Source of the DNA: Rhodopirellula sp.
GTDB lineage: Bacteria; Planctomycetota; Planctomycetia; Pirellulales; Thermoguttaceae
Length of the DNA: 64,000 nucleotides
Direction: 5' to 3'
Assembly: GCA_012728855.1 (NCBI GenBank)
Contig: JAAYEH010000704.1
Coordinates: forward strand, 1 to 64,000
Under the pieces are notes generated by a model, which saw nothing but the letters and a program-made list of their open reading frames with translations, did not search any database and was not told the DNA's origin. The translations under genes were made by a program, and so were the position numbers. Below are positions 19,901 through 28,915 of the stretch, one piece after another; the first letter of the stretch is position 1; each line of letters opens with the position of its first letter.

Positions 19901-22900
19901 ACCGTGTTCTTGCCGGTCAGGCGGACGAGCTTGGGCCGCAGGTAGACGCCATTGCTCGGACGAACGAAGAGCAACACGGCGGCGCCTGCGCGGTTGGTGT
20001 TGACCATCAGCTTGACCGTATCGCCCGCGCGGTAGTCGGCCTTGTCGGGGATCAACTCGATCTCGTTGAAGCGAAAGTCGGCGCTGTCGAAGCCCTCGCC
20101 GAGGATCGTGAAGACGTAACCGCCTTCGATGGTGTGGTCCTTGGCGTCGGCAACCGTATAGGAGAGGCGATACTGCCCGGGGCGGACGGCGCGGAGTTTG
20201 GTGTCGGCGCGGCCTTGGTCGTTGGTGGGCAGTTCGGCCGTGTGGACCGGCGTTTCCACCGGCTTGCCGTCCTCGTAACGGATTGCCAACAGCTCGACCG
20301 TGCCGGTGCCCTGCACCGGCTTGCCGTCGAGCGTTTGGGCGGCAAAGTGGGCCTCGATCACGTCGCCCGTGCGGTAGTAGCCGCGGTCGACCCAGGCGGT
20401 CACCTTGAACGGTTGGCGGGCGGCGAGCACCGTCCCCGTGCCGACGATCGTCCGCCGCGACTGATCGACCACCTCGGCGGTGATCGTGTACTGGTGATCC
20501 TGGTCCGAATGGATCGTCTTGGCAACCGCGGTGTCGATCTCGACCTTCACGACGCCGTCTTCACCGATCTCGACCTCCTGCTCGGCGACCAGTTCCGGCG
20601 GGTGCGGCTGGCGAGGCCACCAGAATGGCTCGGGCCGCGGACAGCCCCACCGCGCCCAACCGGGATACCAGTCGTAGTCGGCGGAAAACCACCAGTAACC
20701 GCGGCCGTACAGCCAGTCCCAAGGGCCGATCGGATACCAGCGCTCCGTGTAAGCGGTACGCTGGACTTTGTATTTCACCTTGGCCTGGGTGACGGGTGAA
20801 CCGAAATAGTAGTTGGCTTTGATCGTGGCTTCGATCTTCTCGCCGAGCATCACTGGCTCGGGCGGGGCATCGACCGTCACCTCGTATTCCGGCTTCTTGT
20901 ACTCCTCGACCCGGAAACTGCCGCCGCCGTGGTTGGCGATCGCCAGCCGGTAGACGCCCAACATGGCGTCGGCCGGCAGAGCGTACTCGCCCGCGATCCC
21001 ACCGTACTCGTCGGCCTTCATCTGCTGCTGAACAATCCGCTCGTTTTTCGGGCTGTAGAGTTCCACCGTGAAGGGGTGGCCGGCGAACTGCGAGACATCG
21101 GCCTGGTCGTATTGGGCGCGGCGGACCCAGAACTTGTATTGGACCGTCTGGTCGGGGCGGTAGACGGGTCGGTCGGTGATCGTGTAGACCTTCACGGCGT
21201 TGTAGTCGGCGTCGTGGCGCCGGCCGTACCAGATGTTGGTGAAACCGAGATAGCCCAGACGGCCTTCGGAGGTCCGCGCCACGATCAGCCACTGATAGTT
21301 GTTCGAGAGCCGCTTGGAATCGAGCGTCACCTGCCCGTCGGCATCGGTGAACTCGGCGAAATCCTCGACGAGCAGCTCGTATTGCCGGCCCTGACGGTGC
21401 TCTTGCCTCCAGCCGAAGAATTCCACGTTCGCCTTGGCCAACGGCTTGCCGCTGGCGGCGTCGGCCACGAAATACCATGCCTTGCCGTCCAGCGGCTTAT
21501 TGGCGATGGCCGTATCGTTGAGCCAGAGGATGATCCGGCTCGTGTTGCCGTCGGCCATCTTGGCGGTGAGCAGGTAGGCGCCCGCTCGCTCGATCTGCGT
21601 TTTTACCGTCACCCGCTTGTCGAAGTGCTTCTCGCGGGGCTCCAGGTCGAGCTTCCAGGCGGCGACCTGTTCTCCGAGATACTTCTGCTGATTTTGCTCG
21701 ACGATCCGATAGCCGACGTTCTCCAGATTGAGTTGGTCCCAGTCGAGTTGCTGCGGTCGCGACTTGATGTAGGCTTTTACGTCCTCCAGCAATCGCTCGA
21801 CCTTGATTTCGTGGGCGGTGAATGCCACCGACTTGCCGTTGCGGAAACGGTACTCAACCTCGGCTTTCTCGCCGACCGGCCCGCTCTGGACCGGCTCGAA
21901 GCGGCCCCAGTTGCCGACAATTTGTTGGAGCTGCTGCCGGTAGTGTTCCTGCTGTTCCTGCGGCGAGACGTCGATCACGCGTTGCCAATACTCGGCCGCC
22001 CTGGGATACTGCCGTCGATTTTCGAAGATGCGGGCCAACTGTTCCAATGCTTGCAAGCGTTGGCCGCTTTGCGGCTTGTCGGCCACCTGCTGGTAGAGCT
22101 TGAGGAAGTTCCACTCGTCGGGCAGTTCAAACCGCTTGATCCCGGTGGCCAGCCGTGCGATCGTCTCGTTCTCGCGCAGCGTGTGCAGCGCGTACGTGCC
22201 GCTCTCGTCTTCTTTGCTGTCGTCGGTGGCTCCGCGTCCGAACGCCCAACCGAAGGAGGCCATCGTCTGCACGCCGAACTGATTCCAGTGGAATTCGGCC
22301 CGCTGCAACGTCACCGGATCGGCGAGTTGCGGATGGAACTCGACGGCCTGCTCCAGAGCCCAACGCCAGCGCTGACCGTCGGTCTCCGCCGACTCGAACG
22401 TCTTCGGCACGCGGTGATAGACCGGTTTGCCGTCCGCATCGACCGGCGCGCCGGGGCTTTCGCGCCACGATCCCCAGCCTGGCTCATAATCGGGCAGTTG
22501 GTCGAGGTTCGTCAGGTACTGGAGCCGCCACGACTCGGCAAAACCGTTGTTATTCAGCAGAATGTCGGCCAGGCTCAGCAGAAAGTCGCCCACTTCCGCG
22601 TGGTTCGGCTCTTGTTTGGCCAGCGGCAGGGCCTGCGCCATCAGTTGCAGCGCTCGCACGCGGTCGCGATCCGACGCGTTGACGACCTGCCCGCCGCCGC
22701 GGTGATCGCCCCGCTGGAACTTGCCGGCGATCAGAAAACCGTGATGTGGCAGTTCCATATACTGACGGGCAGCGGCCCACAACAGTCGCCAGTTGTTCTT
22801 GTGGATCGCGACGGCTGCCTCAATCATCGCATCGGTCTCATCCACGCGGTTGAGTTGCTGGAGGCACTGCACGGCCATGCGAAGATCCTCACCGGCCTGG

Positions 22901-23097
22901 CGGACATCGTCCTTCGGATCCAGAGCCAGCCCGCGAAAGCCCTCGTAGGCTTCCTTATAGTTGCCGTCCTGGAACATCTTCTGAAACGTCTGGCGATTAG
23001 GCGGCGCAGGCCGCGGTTCGACGGCATTTCCCATAGTCAAGACTCCCAAGACAATACTGAGGGGCAACAACACGGCAAATGCACGGGCCAGGCTCAT
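16924..23097 (-). CDS. alpha-2-macroglobulin family protein
   Basis: 2057 aa; signal peptide; MG2-like GRPVYRPDQTVQYKFWVR; thioester EYPYGCTEQTLNRFLP; C-terminal receptor-like domain. Confidence 0.93.
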   Translation of the reverse strand: MSLARAFAVLLPLSIVLGVLTMGNAVEPRPAPPNRQTFQKMFQDGNYKEAYEGFRGLALDPKDDVRQAGEDLRMAVQCLQQLNRVDETDAMIEAAVAIHKNNWRLLWAAARQYMELPHHGFLIAGKFQRGDHRGGGQVVNASDRDRVRALQLMAQALPLAKQEPNHAEVGDFLLSLADILLNNNGFAESWRLQYLTNLDQLPDYEPGWGSWRESPGAPVDADGKPVYHRVPKTFESAETDGQRWRWALEQAVEFHPQLADPVTLQRAEFHWNQFGVQTMASFGWAFGRGATDDSKEDESGTYALHTLRENETIARLATGIKRFELPDEWNFLKLYQQVADKPQSGQRLQALEQLARIFENRRQYPRAAEYWQRVIDVSPQEQQEHYRQQLQQIVGNWGRFEPVQSGPVGEKAEVEYRFRNGKSVAFTAHEIKVERLLEDVKAYIKSRPQQLDWDQLNLENVGYRIVEQNQQKYLGEQVAAWKLDLEPREKHFDKRVTVKTQIERAGAYLLTAKMADGNTSRIILWLNDTAIANKPLDGKAWYFVADAASGKPLAKANVEFFGWRQEHRQGRQYELLVEDFAEFTDADGQVTLDSKRLSNNYQWLIVARTSEGRLGYLGFTNIWYGRRHDADYNAVKVYTITDRPVYRPDQTVQYKFWVRRAQYDQADVSQFAGHPFTVELYSPKNERIVQQQMKADEYGGIAGEYALPADAMLGVYRLAIANHGGGSFRVEEYKKPEYEVTVDAPPEPVMLGEKIEATIKANYYFGSPVTQAKVKYKVQRTAYTERWYPIGPWDWLYGRGYWWFSADYDWYPGWARWGCPRPEPFWWPRQPHPPELVAEQEVEIGEDGVVKVEIDTAVAKTIHSDQDHQYTITAEVVDQSRRTIVGTGTVLAARQPFKVTAWVDRGYYRTGDVIEAHFAAQTLDGKPVQGTGTVELLAIRYEDGKPVETPVHTAELPTNDQGRADTKLRAVRPGQYRLSYTVADAKDHTIEGGYVFTILGEGFDSADFRFNEIELIPDKADYRAGDTVKLMVNTNRAGAAVLLFVRPSNGVYLRPKLVRLTGKNTVEEIGVLQKDMPNFFVEAVTISDGRVFDAVREIVVPPEKRVLSVDVLPSSESYRPGEKAKVKIKLADFHGKPFVGSTVVAIYDKSVEYISGGSNVPEIKEFFWKWRRHHNPRTETNLQRYFHNLLRSNETGMSDIGVFGATGADEIGAMGGGTFAAMGFGGAVLRKSRQAGAPAMMMRQSFDKADALAMPMAPMAAPAMAEGMDSSMALAAAPAADAGGAALVEPTVRTKFADTALWVAALTTAADGTADVALDMPENLTTWRIKVWGMGHGTKVGEGFTDVVTRKDLILRMQAPRFFVQNDEVVLSANVHNYLNSDKAVQVALELDGNVLEAMDEPVRKVQVAADGESRVDWRVKVLEEGEAVIRMKALTDEESDAMEMRFPCYVHGMLKMEAWSAAIRPQEQSAKLTLRVPAERRPEQSRLEVGYSPTLAGAMVDALPYLVEYPYGCTEQTLNRFLPTVITQKSLIEMGLDLEDIQKKRTNLNAQELGEAAERAAQWKQYKRNPVFDRAEVERMVKEGVKALTEMQLSDGGWGWFSGYGEHSTPHTTALVVHGLQIAVHSDVALVPGMLDRGVAWLDDYQNKQVERLNSAAAKPEKKPWKESADNLDAFVYMVLVDAGENNAEMREFLYRDRTKLSVYGLAMLGMALDRQNEREKLAMVVRNIGQYVQQDDENQTAWLKLPESSWWYWYGSEYEAHAYYLKLLARTEPKGELARRLVKYLLNNRKHATYWNSTRDTALVVEAMADFLRASGEAKPEMTVEVWFDGKLQKAVEITPQTLFTFDNAFVLQGAAVTDGEHQVELKKKGGGPLYFNAYLTNFTLEDPIAAAGLELKLRRKYYRLKPVDTSIKVAGSRGQAVDQRVEKYERQPLENLAALKSGELVEIELEIDSKNDYEYLVFQDMKPAGFEPVDLRSGYTGNALGAYVEFRDNRVVFFTRSLARGDHSVAYRMRAEIPGKFSALPARGEAMYAPELKANSDEIKLQVTEWPKNP

Positions 23098-23457
23098 GGC
23101 AAACCTCCTGTTTCATTCCGGCGATGCCCCTTGCTTGCCGGCAATTTCGGTCAAGGGGTACGACGCCTCTACCCGGCATTGTCTCCGCGAAGCCCCTTTC
23201 CGGCAAGGCGCTACGCCATTTACCCCCGAACGGCTCCTCCATCCCTCGTTTTTTCTCCTTTCCCCTTTCCCTTTTTCCCTTCTCTTCTTCCCTCGGCGTC
23301 CTCTGCGGTTAGTCTTCTTTCCTAACCGTTTCCATCGCCTGCCGGGTGGGCACTGCCGAAATCCGTTGAAGCGCGACCAGGCTGATTCGTTTTACTCGCG
23401 ACGACAGATGAGTTAAGTTGAGGAATGTTGTCACCTCCTACACTTCCCCCGCAAGAG

Positions 23458-24732
23458 ATGCCATTGAAGATCATCGAGGATGCCACTTGCACCTTCTGTG
23501 GCTGTCTGTGCGACGATATCCAACTGAAGGTCGATGGCCACCGCATTGTCGAAGCCGAAAACGCCTGCCCTCTGGGCCAGGCGTGGTTTCTGGCCCCTCA
23601 GCCCGCCGACGTTCCGGCGTGCCTTATCGACGGCCAACCGGCCGCTTTGGAGGAGGGAATCCGCCTGGCCGCGGAAATCCTCACCACGGCCCGCTATCCG
23701 CTGATCTACGGACTGAGCGACACGACGTGCGAGGCTCAGCGGGTGGCCGTCGGCATCGCCGACCGGATTGGCGGCTCGGTCGACACGACGACGAGCATTT
23801 CGGGCGGTTCTGCGGGGATGACGCTCGACGGCGTCGGCGACGTTACTGCCACGCTCGGCGAAATCTTGCACCGCGGCGATCTGATCTTCTTCTGGGGTAC
23901 GGATCCGGCCGAAAGCCACCCGCGACACTTCACCCGCTATAGCCTTACGCCCAAGGGCATCTGGACCCCGCGGGGCCGCGAAGATCGAACGTGCGTCGTC
24001 ATCGATGTGCGAGAGACCGAGACCGCCCGGGCCGCCGACCTTTTCCTCCAGATCGATGCAGGAAAAGACTTCGAGGCCCTCTGGACTCTGCGAGCGTTGG
24101 CAAACGGACTCGATTTGGACTCGGAGCAAGTCGAGCGCGAAACGGGTGTTGCCATGGCGGCCTGGCAGGAACTGATGGATCGGATGAAACAGGCGCACTA
24201 TGGCGCGATCCTCTTCGGCACGGACCTTTCGATGCCGGGCGGGGCCGTCTCGGCGCTGGTGCGCGACATGAACGAGCATACCCGTTTCGTCTCCAGGCCG
24301 ATGCGGGGCGGCGGCAACGTGGCTGGGGCGGACAACGTATTGACTTGGCGAACCGGCTACCCATTCGGCGTGAATCTCTCCCGCGGCTATCCGCGCTTCA
24401 ATCCCGGCGAGTATACGGCGGCCGATCTCTTGCGCCGCGGCGAGGCCGATGCCGCCCTGATCGTCGCGTCCGATCCGATGGACAACTTCCCGGAGGCGGC
24501 GAGGGAACACCTGGCTTCCATCCCATCGATTGCAATCGATTCGCGTCCGACGGCGACCACTCGCCAAGCCACGGTTGCCTTTCGCGTGGCCACCTACGGG
24601 ATCAACGTGGCAGGCTCCGTCTACCGCACGGACGACGTGCCCCTTCCGCTTCGCCCCGCCGTCGCCTCGCCGTTGCCGAGCGATTTGGAAATCCTACGAG
24701 AAATCGAGCGGTTATTCGGGGAACTTCTGTAG
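23458..24732 (+). CDS. formylmethanofuran dehydrogenase subunit B-like (FhcB/FmdB type)
   Basis: CTFCGCLCDDIQLKVDGHRIVEAENACPLG, GTDPAESHPRHFTRYS, SRPMRGGGNVAGADNVLTWRTGYPFGVNLSRGYPRFNPGEYTAADLL. Confidence 0.88.
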   Translation: MPLKIIEDATCTFCGCLCDDIQLKVDGHRIVEAENACPLGQAWFLAPQPADVPACLIDGQPAALEEGIRLAAEILTTARYPLIYGLSDTTCEAQRVAVGIADRIGGSVDTTTSISGGSAGMTLDGVGDVTATLGEILHRGDLIFFWGTDPAESHPRHFTRYSLTPKGIWTPRGREDRTCVVIDVRETETARAADLFLQIDAGKDFEALWTLRALANGLDLDSEQVERETGVAMAAWQELMDRMKQAHYGAILFGTDLSMPGGAVSALVRDMNEHTRFVSRPMRGGGNVAGADNVLTWRTGYPFGVNLSRGYPRFNPGEYTAADLLRRGEADAALIVASDPMDNFPEAAREHLASIPSIAIDSRPTATTRQATVAFRVATYGINVAGSVYRTDDVPLPLRPAVASPLPSDLEILREIERLFGELL

Positions 24733-24745
24733 CGGGGCGAGGGAG

Positions 24746-24910
24746 TTTTTCGACAACGCGACTTTTCTGCAATTCGACTTGGGCGAGACTGGAAGTCGCA
24801 AGTGGAAGAGGAGACTCGATTTGGACCGCAGGTCGTGCGCGCAAGTCTGCACCGGCCGAAAGCTGGGTGGCGAAAAAAGAGCATGCCGAAGCTTTGTCCG
24901 GCCAGCCGCG
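24746..24910. repeat. dispersed diverged repeat, copy A
   Basis: shares 24-nt core CGTGCGCGCAAGTCTGCACCGGCC (24834-24857) and an upstream TTTTTCG block 89 nt away with copy B near 52196-52340. Confidence 0.7.
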
Positions 24911-25310
24911 AAGAGGAGTGGCAGAATCAGGGGGGCAGCCTCGGCGAGAGGCCGCCTGCTGCAACTGCTCTCGATGCAAGGCAAAGTCCACCATACTTCA
25001 TTCGCGTCAACGAGCGGCGGAAATGGATATGGTGTCCGCGGAATTCGTCTCGTCCGTATGAGCGGAGTCGAATTGCTCAGCGCGGATTGCCCTTGGCAGT
25101 TTCGACGCCTTTTCCCAGGTTCCAGCCTATCCCCAGTTTCTCCGCCGATTTCTCGGGATTCTCGCGTAATCTCTCATCGGCATATTCAAGCACCAGCGCA
25201 TCGGTTGTCAGGTCTCATCCCAGCCATTCGCAACTCGAAAACCGCCTCTCCCTGAACCACCTCCTCAGCAACCGCCAGCCCTCCCTGCCCGCGATAATGG
25301 CCCCCGTTCA

Positions 25311-25600
25311 AACCGCGTTCGATACTATTACGTCAGCAATGCCGAGGCGGAAACGCCCTGGCAGACGATGGCGATGGTCAGCGGCACGCGTTGGTACGTG
25401 GAGGAGTATTTGGAAGACGGAAAGATGTATCCGGGTATGGCCGATTACGAACTCCGGTCTTGGCCCGGTTGGCACCATCACATGAGCCTGGTCGCCCTGG
25501 CTCATCTGTTCGTGACGCTCAGCAAACGCGACCTGAAAAAAGACACGCCCGAGTTGACGTTGGACATGGCCGTGCAACTGTTGCGATCCGCATTTGCCCC
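25311..25600 (+). pseudogene. C-terminal remnant of an IS701/IS4-like DDE transposase
   Basis: RYYVSNAEAETPWQTMAMVSGTRWYVEEYLEDGKMYPGMADYELRSWPGWHHHMSLVALAHLFVTLSKRDLKKDTPELTLDMAVQLLRSA resembles the C-terminal RW..E......K...G...YE.RSW.GWHHH..L...AH.FL pattern; no N-terminal part. Confidence 0.75.
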
Positions 25601-25853
25601 TTCTTTCTGTTTAACGCGAATGGGGGTGATGGAATAACCAGATCAACGCTATTGCTGGAATTCTGCGGAGCAATTCGATGGCGTCTCTCTGGGAAATAGC
25701 CCCCAATGGAGTGCTATAGCCGGGGCGAAACTCCGATAGGCGGAGATCCTTCACCCAGTTGAGATCCGGGTGAAAGCCGCTTCGTTTTAGCATCGTGCCC
25801 ATTTTCGATTCGGCCTTCTCTGGTGGTGTCCTGTTGAATTCGCCTCGTTGCCG

Positions 25854-25886
25854 GCATTGCACACTGATGTACACTGATTGCAATGC
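25854..25886. promoter_or_regulatory. inverted repeat with internal direct repeats, candidate operator
   Basis: GCATTGCA ... TGCAATGC enclosing acactgat-gt-acactgat. Confidence 0.4.
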
Positions 25887-26104
25887 TTGCGTGCGGCGGC
25901 GCAAATCCGCTCCATCCGGCAAATTACGCCGACACGGCATACCTTCCCCTTGATATCCGCGTTTTTGGTGGGGGAACTTTGCACGGCGTCTTTCTTTTCC
26001 GCTAATCTTGAGGGGAGCCCGTCGAATGACTTGGGGGGCACGCAGCGTGCCTGCCGCGAGTCGGTCACGAGTCGAAGGGCAAACCATCGGTTGAGGCCAG
26101 TCCG

Positions 26105-26800
26105 ATGCTCGAATTGTGGAATCAAAGCATAGCTGCGGTGAATCTCCCCTACACGATCCTGCTGGGGCTCGTCTTCCTCTACTGGATCCTCTACATCGTC
26201 GGCGCGGTGGGCGAGGATCTGTTGGATTTCGCCGGCTTGGACGTGGATGCCGACCTCGACGCCGGCGGAGGCGTCGAGGCGGATGTCGACGGCGACATCG
26301 ACGTCGGCCACGGACATTCCGGCGGGCTGCTCGGTTCGGCGCTGCACTTTTTTCATGTCGGCGAAGTGCCGGTGATCCTCATTTTCAGTGTGCTCGTGCT
26401 CGCCATGTGGGTTGTCTCCGTGCTGACCAACTACGCCATCGGTAACTCTAGCGCGCTGGTGGCCGCAGCGTTGTTCCCGCCGATCGTGTTGGCGGGGTTG
26501 GTCATCACCAAAACCGCCATCGGTCCCTTTGCGCCGCTGTTGAAGAACCTCTTCGACCAGAGCGGCGACAAAGTGGAACTGATCGGCCGCCGCTGCGTCG
26601 TCAGCTCGTCGGAAGTGACCGGCGAGTACGGCCAGTGTGAAATTGCCAGGACGGGGGCTCCCCTTCTGTTGAATGTCCAGGCCAGGCAAGGCGAGCGGCT
26701 CGCCCGCGGCGAAGAAGCCGTGATCTTCGATTACGACAAAACGAACAACGTCTACTTGATTGCAAAGCTCGATATCCATGCGACCTCGAAGGAGGGCTGA
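26105..26800 (+). CDS. YqiJ/NfeD-like membrane protein with C-terminal OB-fold-like domain
   Basis: 231 aa; TM segments, Asp-rich loop DVDADLDAGGGVEADVDGDIDVGHGHSGG, C-term GDKVELIGRRCVVSSSEVTGEYGQCEIARTGAPLLLNVQARQGERLARGEEAVIFDYD. Confidence 0.75.
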   Translation: MLELWNQSIAAVNLPYTILLGLVFLYWILYIVGAVGEDLLDFAGLDVDADLDAGGGVEADVDGDIDVGHGHSGGLLGSALHFFHVGEVPVILIFSVLVLAMWVVSVLTNYAIGNSSALVAAALFPPIVLAGLVITKTAIGPFAPLLKNLFDQSGDKVELIGRRCVVSSSEVTGEYGQCEIARTGAPLLLNVQARQGERLARGEEAVIFDYDKTNNVYLIAKLDIHATSKEG

Positions 26801-28912
26801 ATGATGGCGGAACTGTTGGCGGGATTGACGTACGTCGTCGTTGGGACGGTGGTACTTTTGCTGGTCGGCGGCCTGGTGATGGCCGTGCGCTGCTGGCGGA
26901 AGGTGGAGCAAGGGACCGCCTTGATCGTGGTGGGCGGCAAGCAGCCGACGGTCCACTTTTCCGGAGTGATCGTGCCGCCGCTGATCCGCCAGACGGAGAT
27001 CATGGATATCTCGATCAAACGCATCGAGATCTTCCGCCACGGCACGGAAGGGCTGATCTGCAAGGACAACGTCCGCGCCGACATCAAGGTGGCCTTCTTC
27101 GTCCGCATCAACAACACTGAGGAGGACGTGCTCAAGGTGGCGCAGTCGATCGGCGCGGAACGGGCGTCGCAGCAACAAGCGATGATTGAATTGTTCGATG
27201 CCAAGTTCTCCGAGGCGCTGAAGACGGTCGGCAAGCAATATGACTTCGTCGATCTCTATACGTCGCGGGAGAGCTTCAAGGATCGCATCCTCAAGATCAT
27301 CGGCCGCGATCTGAACGGCTACATTCTCGACGACGCGGCGATCGACTACCTCGAGCAGACGCCGGTCGAGCACCTCAACCCCAACAACATCCTCGACGCC
27401 GAGGGGATCAAGAAGATCACCGACCTGACCGCGCAGCAGCAGGTGTTGGCCAACAACATCACCCGCGAGAAAGAAAAGGTCATCAAGAAACAGGACGTCG
27501 AGGCCCGCGAGGCGATTCTGGAACTGGAACGCCAGCAACGGGAGGCCGAGGAGAAGCAGCAGCGCGAGGTGGCTTCGGTCACCGCGCGGGAGCGGGCTGA
27601 AGCCAAGAAAATCGAAGAGGAAGAGCGGCTCAAGGCGGAGCGCGCCCGCATCACCGCCGACGAAGAGATCGCCATCGCCGAGGAGAACCGCAACCGGCAG
27701 GTGATCGTGGCCTCGCGAAACCGTGAGCGGACCGACAAGGTAGAGGGGGAGCGGGTCGAGAAGGACCGGCTGTTGGAGGTCACCGAGCGGGAACGGATCG
27801 TTACCCTGGCTCAGATCGAGAAAGAGAAGGCGATCGAGACCGAGAAGCGGGCGATCCAGGATGTGATCCGCGAGCGGGTGGTGGTCGAACGGGCGGTGGT
27901 CGAGGAGCAGGAGAGGATCAAGGACACCCACGAATTTGCCACGGCCGAGCGAGCCAAAAAGGTGGCGATCACCAACGCGGAGCAGCAGGCCCAGGAGGCA
28001 TTGGTCAAACAGATCAAGGCGGCCGAGGCAGCCCGCGATTCGTCGAAGTTCCGGGCCGAGGAGGAAGTGATTGCCGCGGAGGCCAAGCGCAACGCCGCCG
28101 AAAAGGAATCGGCCGCCAAAAAGATTCTGGCCGACGGCATCACGGCGGAAGAAGCGGCGTTGGGGCTGGCTGAGGCGAACGTCATCGAGCGGAAGGCGCT
28201 GGCCGAAGCCCGCGGCCTGGAAGCGAGGGCGGATGCCCTCCAGAAGGAAGGCTTCGCCGAGGCCAATGTTCTGGAGAGGAAGGCGCTGGCCGAGGCAAAG
28301 GGGCTGGAGGCCAAGGCCGCGGCCACCGAGAAGCAAGGCGCGGCGGAAGCTTCGGTAATGCTGCAGAAGTACAATGCCGACGCCTCCGGCATCAGCGAAA
28401 AGGCCAAAGCGATGAAGCTCTACAACGACGCCGGCAAGGAGCACGAGGAGTTCAAGCTGCGGCTGGCCAAGGAGAAGGAGATCGAGTTGGCGGCGATTCT
28501 CGCTCAGCAACAGATCGCCGCCGAGCAGGCCGGTATCGTAGGCAACGCCTTGAAGTCGGCCAAGATCGACATCGTCGGCGGCGAGACGGAATTCTTCGAC
28601 AAGATCACCGGCGCGATCGCCTCGGGTAAGACGATCGACCGCTGGGTCGCCAATAGCCAGGTGCTCCGTGACGTGAAGGGGACGTTTTTCAACGGCGAGG
28701 CTGATGGCTTCCAGAAGAAGCTCGCGGAGTTCATGGCGCAGTTCAACCTCGGCAGCGAGGATGTCAAGAACCTCTCGATCGCGGCGCTGATCGCCAAGAT
28801 GACGACGATGACCACTGACAACGCCGTCCGCCAGGAGTTGGACAACCTGCTCGGATTGTTCCGCGCGGCCGGACGGCACGAGAGCCCGGTTTCAACGTTG
28901 GACGTGAAGTGA
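26801..28912 (+). CDS. flotillin / SPFH (YqiK-like) family protein
   Basis: 703 aa; N-terminal TM, SPFH region RKVEQGTALIVVGGKQPTVHFSGVIVPPLIRQTEIMDISIKRIEI, long EA/K-rich coiled coil. Confidence 0.92.
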   Translation: MMAELLAGLTYVVVGTVVLLLVGGLVMAVRCWRKVEQGTALIVVGGKQPTVHFSGVIVPPLIRQTEIMDISIKRIEIFRHGTEGLICKDNVRADIKVAFFVRINNTEEDVLKVAQSIGAERASQQQAMIELFDAKFSEALKTVGKQYDFVDLYTSRESFKDRILKIIGRDLNGYILDDAAIDYLEQTPVEHLNPNNILDAEGIKKITDLTAQQQVLANNITREKEKVIKKQDVEAREAILELERQQREAEEKQQREVASVTARERAEAKKIEEEERLKAERARITADEEIAIAEENRNRQVIVASRNRERTDKVEGERVEKDRLLEVTERERIVTLAQIEKEKAIETEKRAIQDVIRERVVVERAVVEEQERIKDTHEFATAERAKKVAITNAEQQAQEALVKQIKAAEAARDSSKFRAEEEVIAAEAKRNAAEKESAAKKILADGITAEEAALGLAEANVIERKALAEARGLEARADALQKEGFAEANVLERKALAEAKGLEAKAAATEKQGAAEASVMLQKYNADASGISEKAKAMKLYNDAGKEHEEFKLRLAKEKEIELAAILAQQQIAAEQAGIVGNALKSAKIDIVGGETEFFDKITGAIASGKTIDRWVANSQVLRDVKGTFFNGEADGFQKKLAEFMAQFNLGSEDVKNLSIAALIAKMTTMTTDNAVRQELDNLLGLFRAAGRHESPVSTLDVK
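28172..28345 (+). repeat. 87-bp in-frame tandem repeat within flotillin coiled coil
   Basis: 29-aa units EANVIERKALAEARGLEARADALQKEGFA / EANVLERKALAEAKGLEAKAAATEKQGAA. Confidence 0.85.
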
Positions 28913-28915
28913 TCT

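Noticed and set aside
18220-23325. Long + strand ORFs (859 and 798 aa) opposite the A2M gene
   Set aside because: Antisense shadows of the A2M coding frame with no domain signature
25611-26087. 158-aa minus ORF upstream of the flotillin operon
   Set aside because: No domain pattern, spans candidate palindrome and transposase junk; likely spurious
25787-28879. 1030-aa minus-strand ORF opposite the flotillin gene
   Set aside because: Low-information L/R/D/H-rich antisense translation of a GC-rich gene; + strand SPFH protein is clearly real
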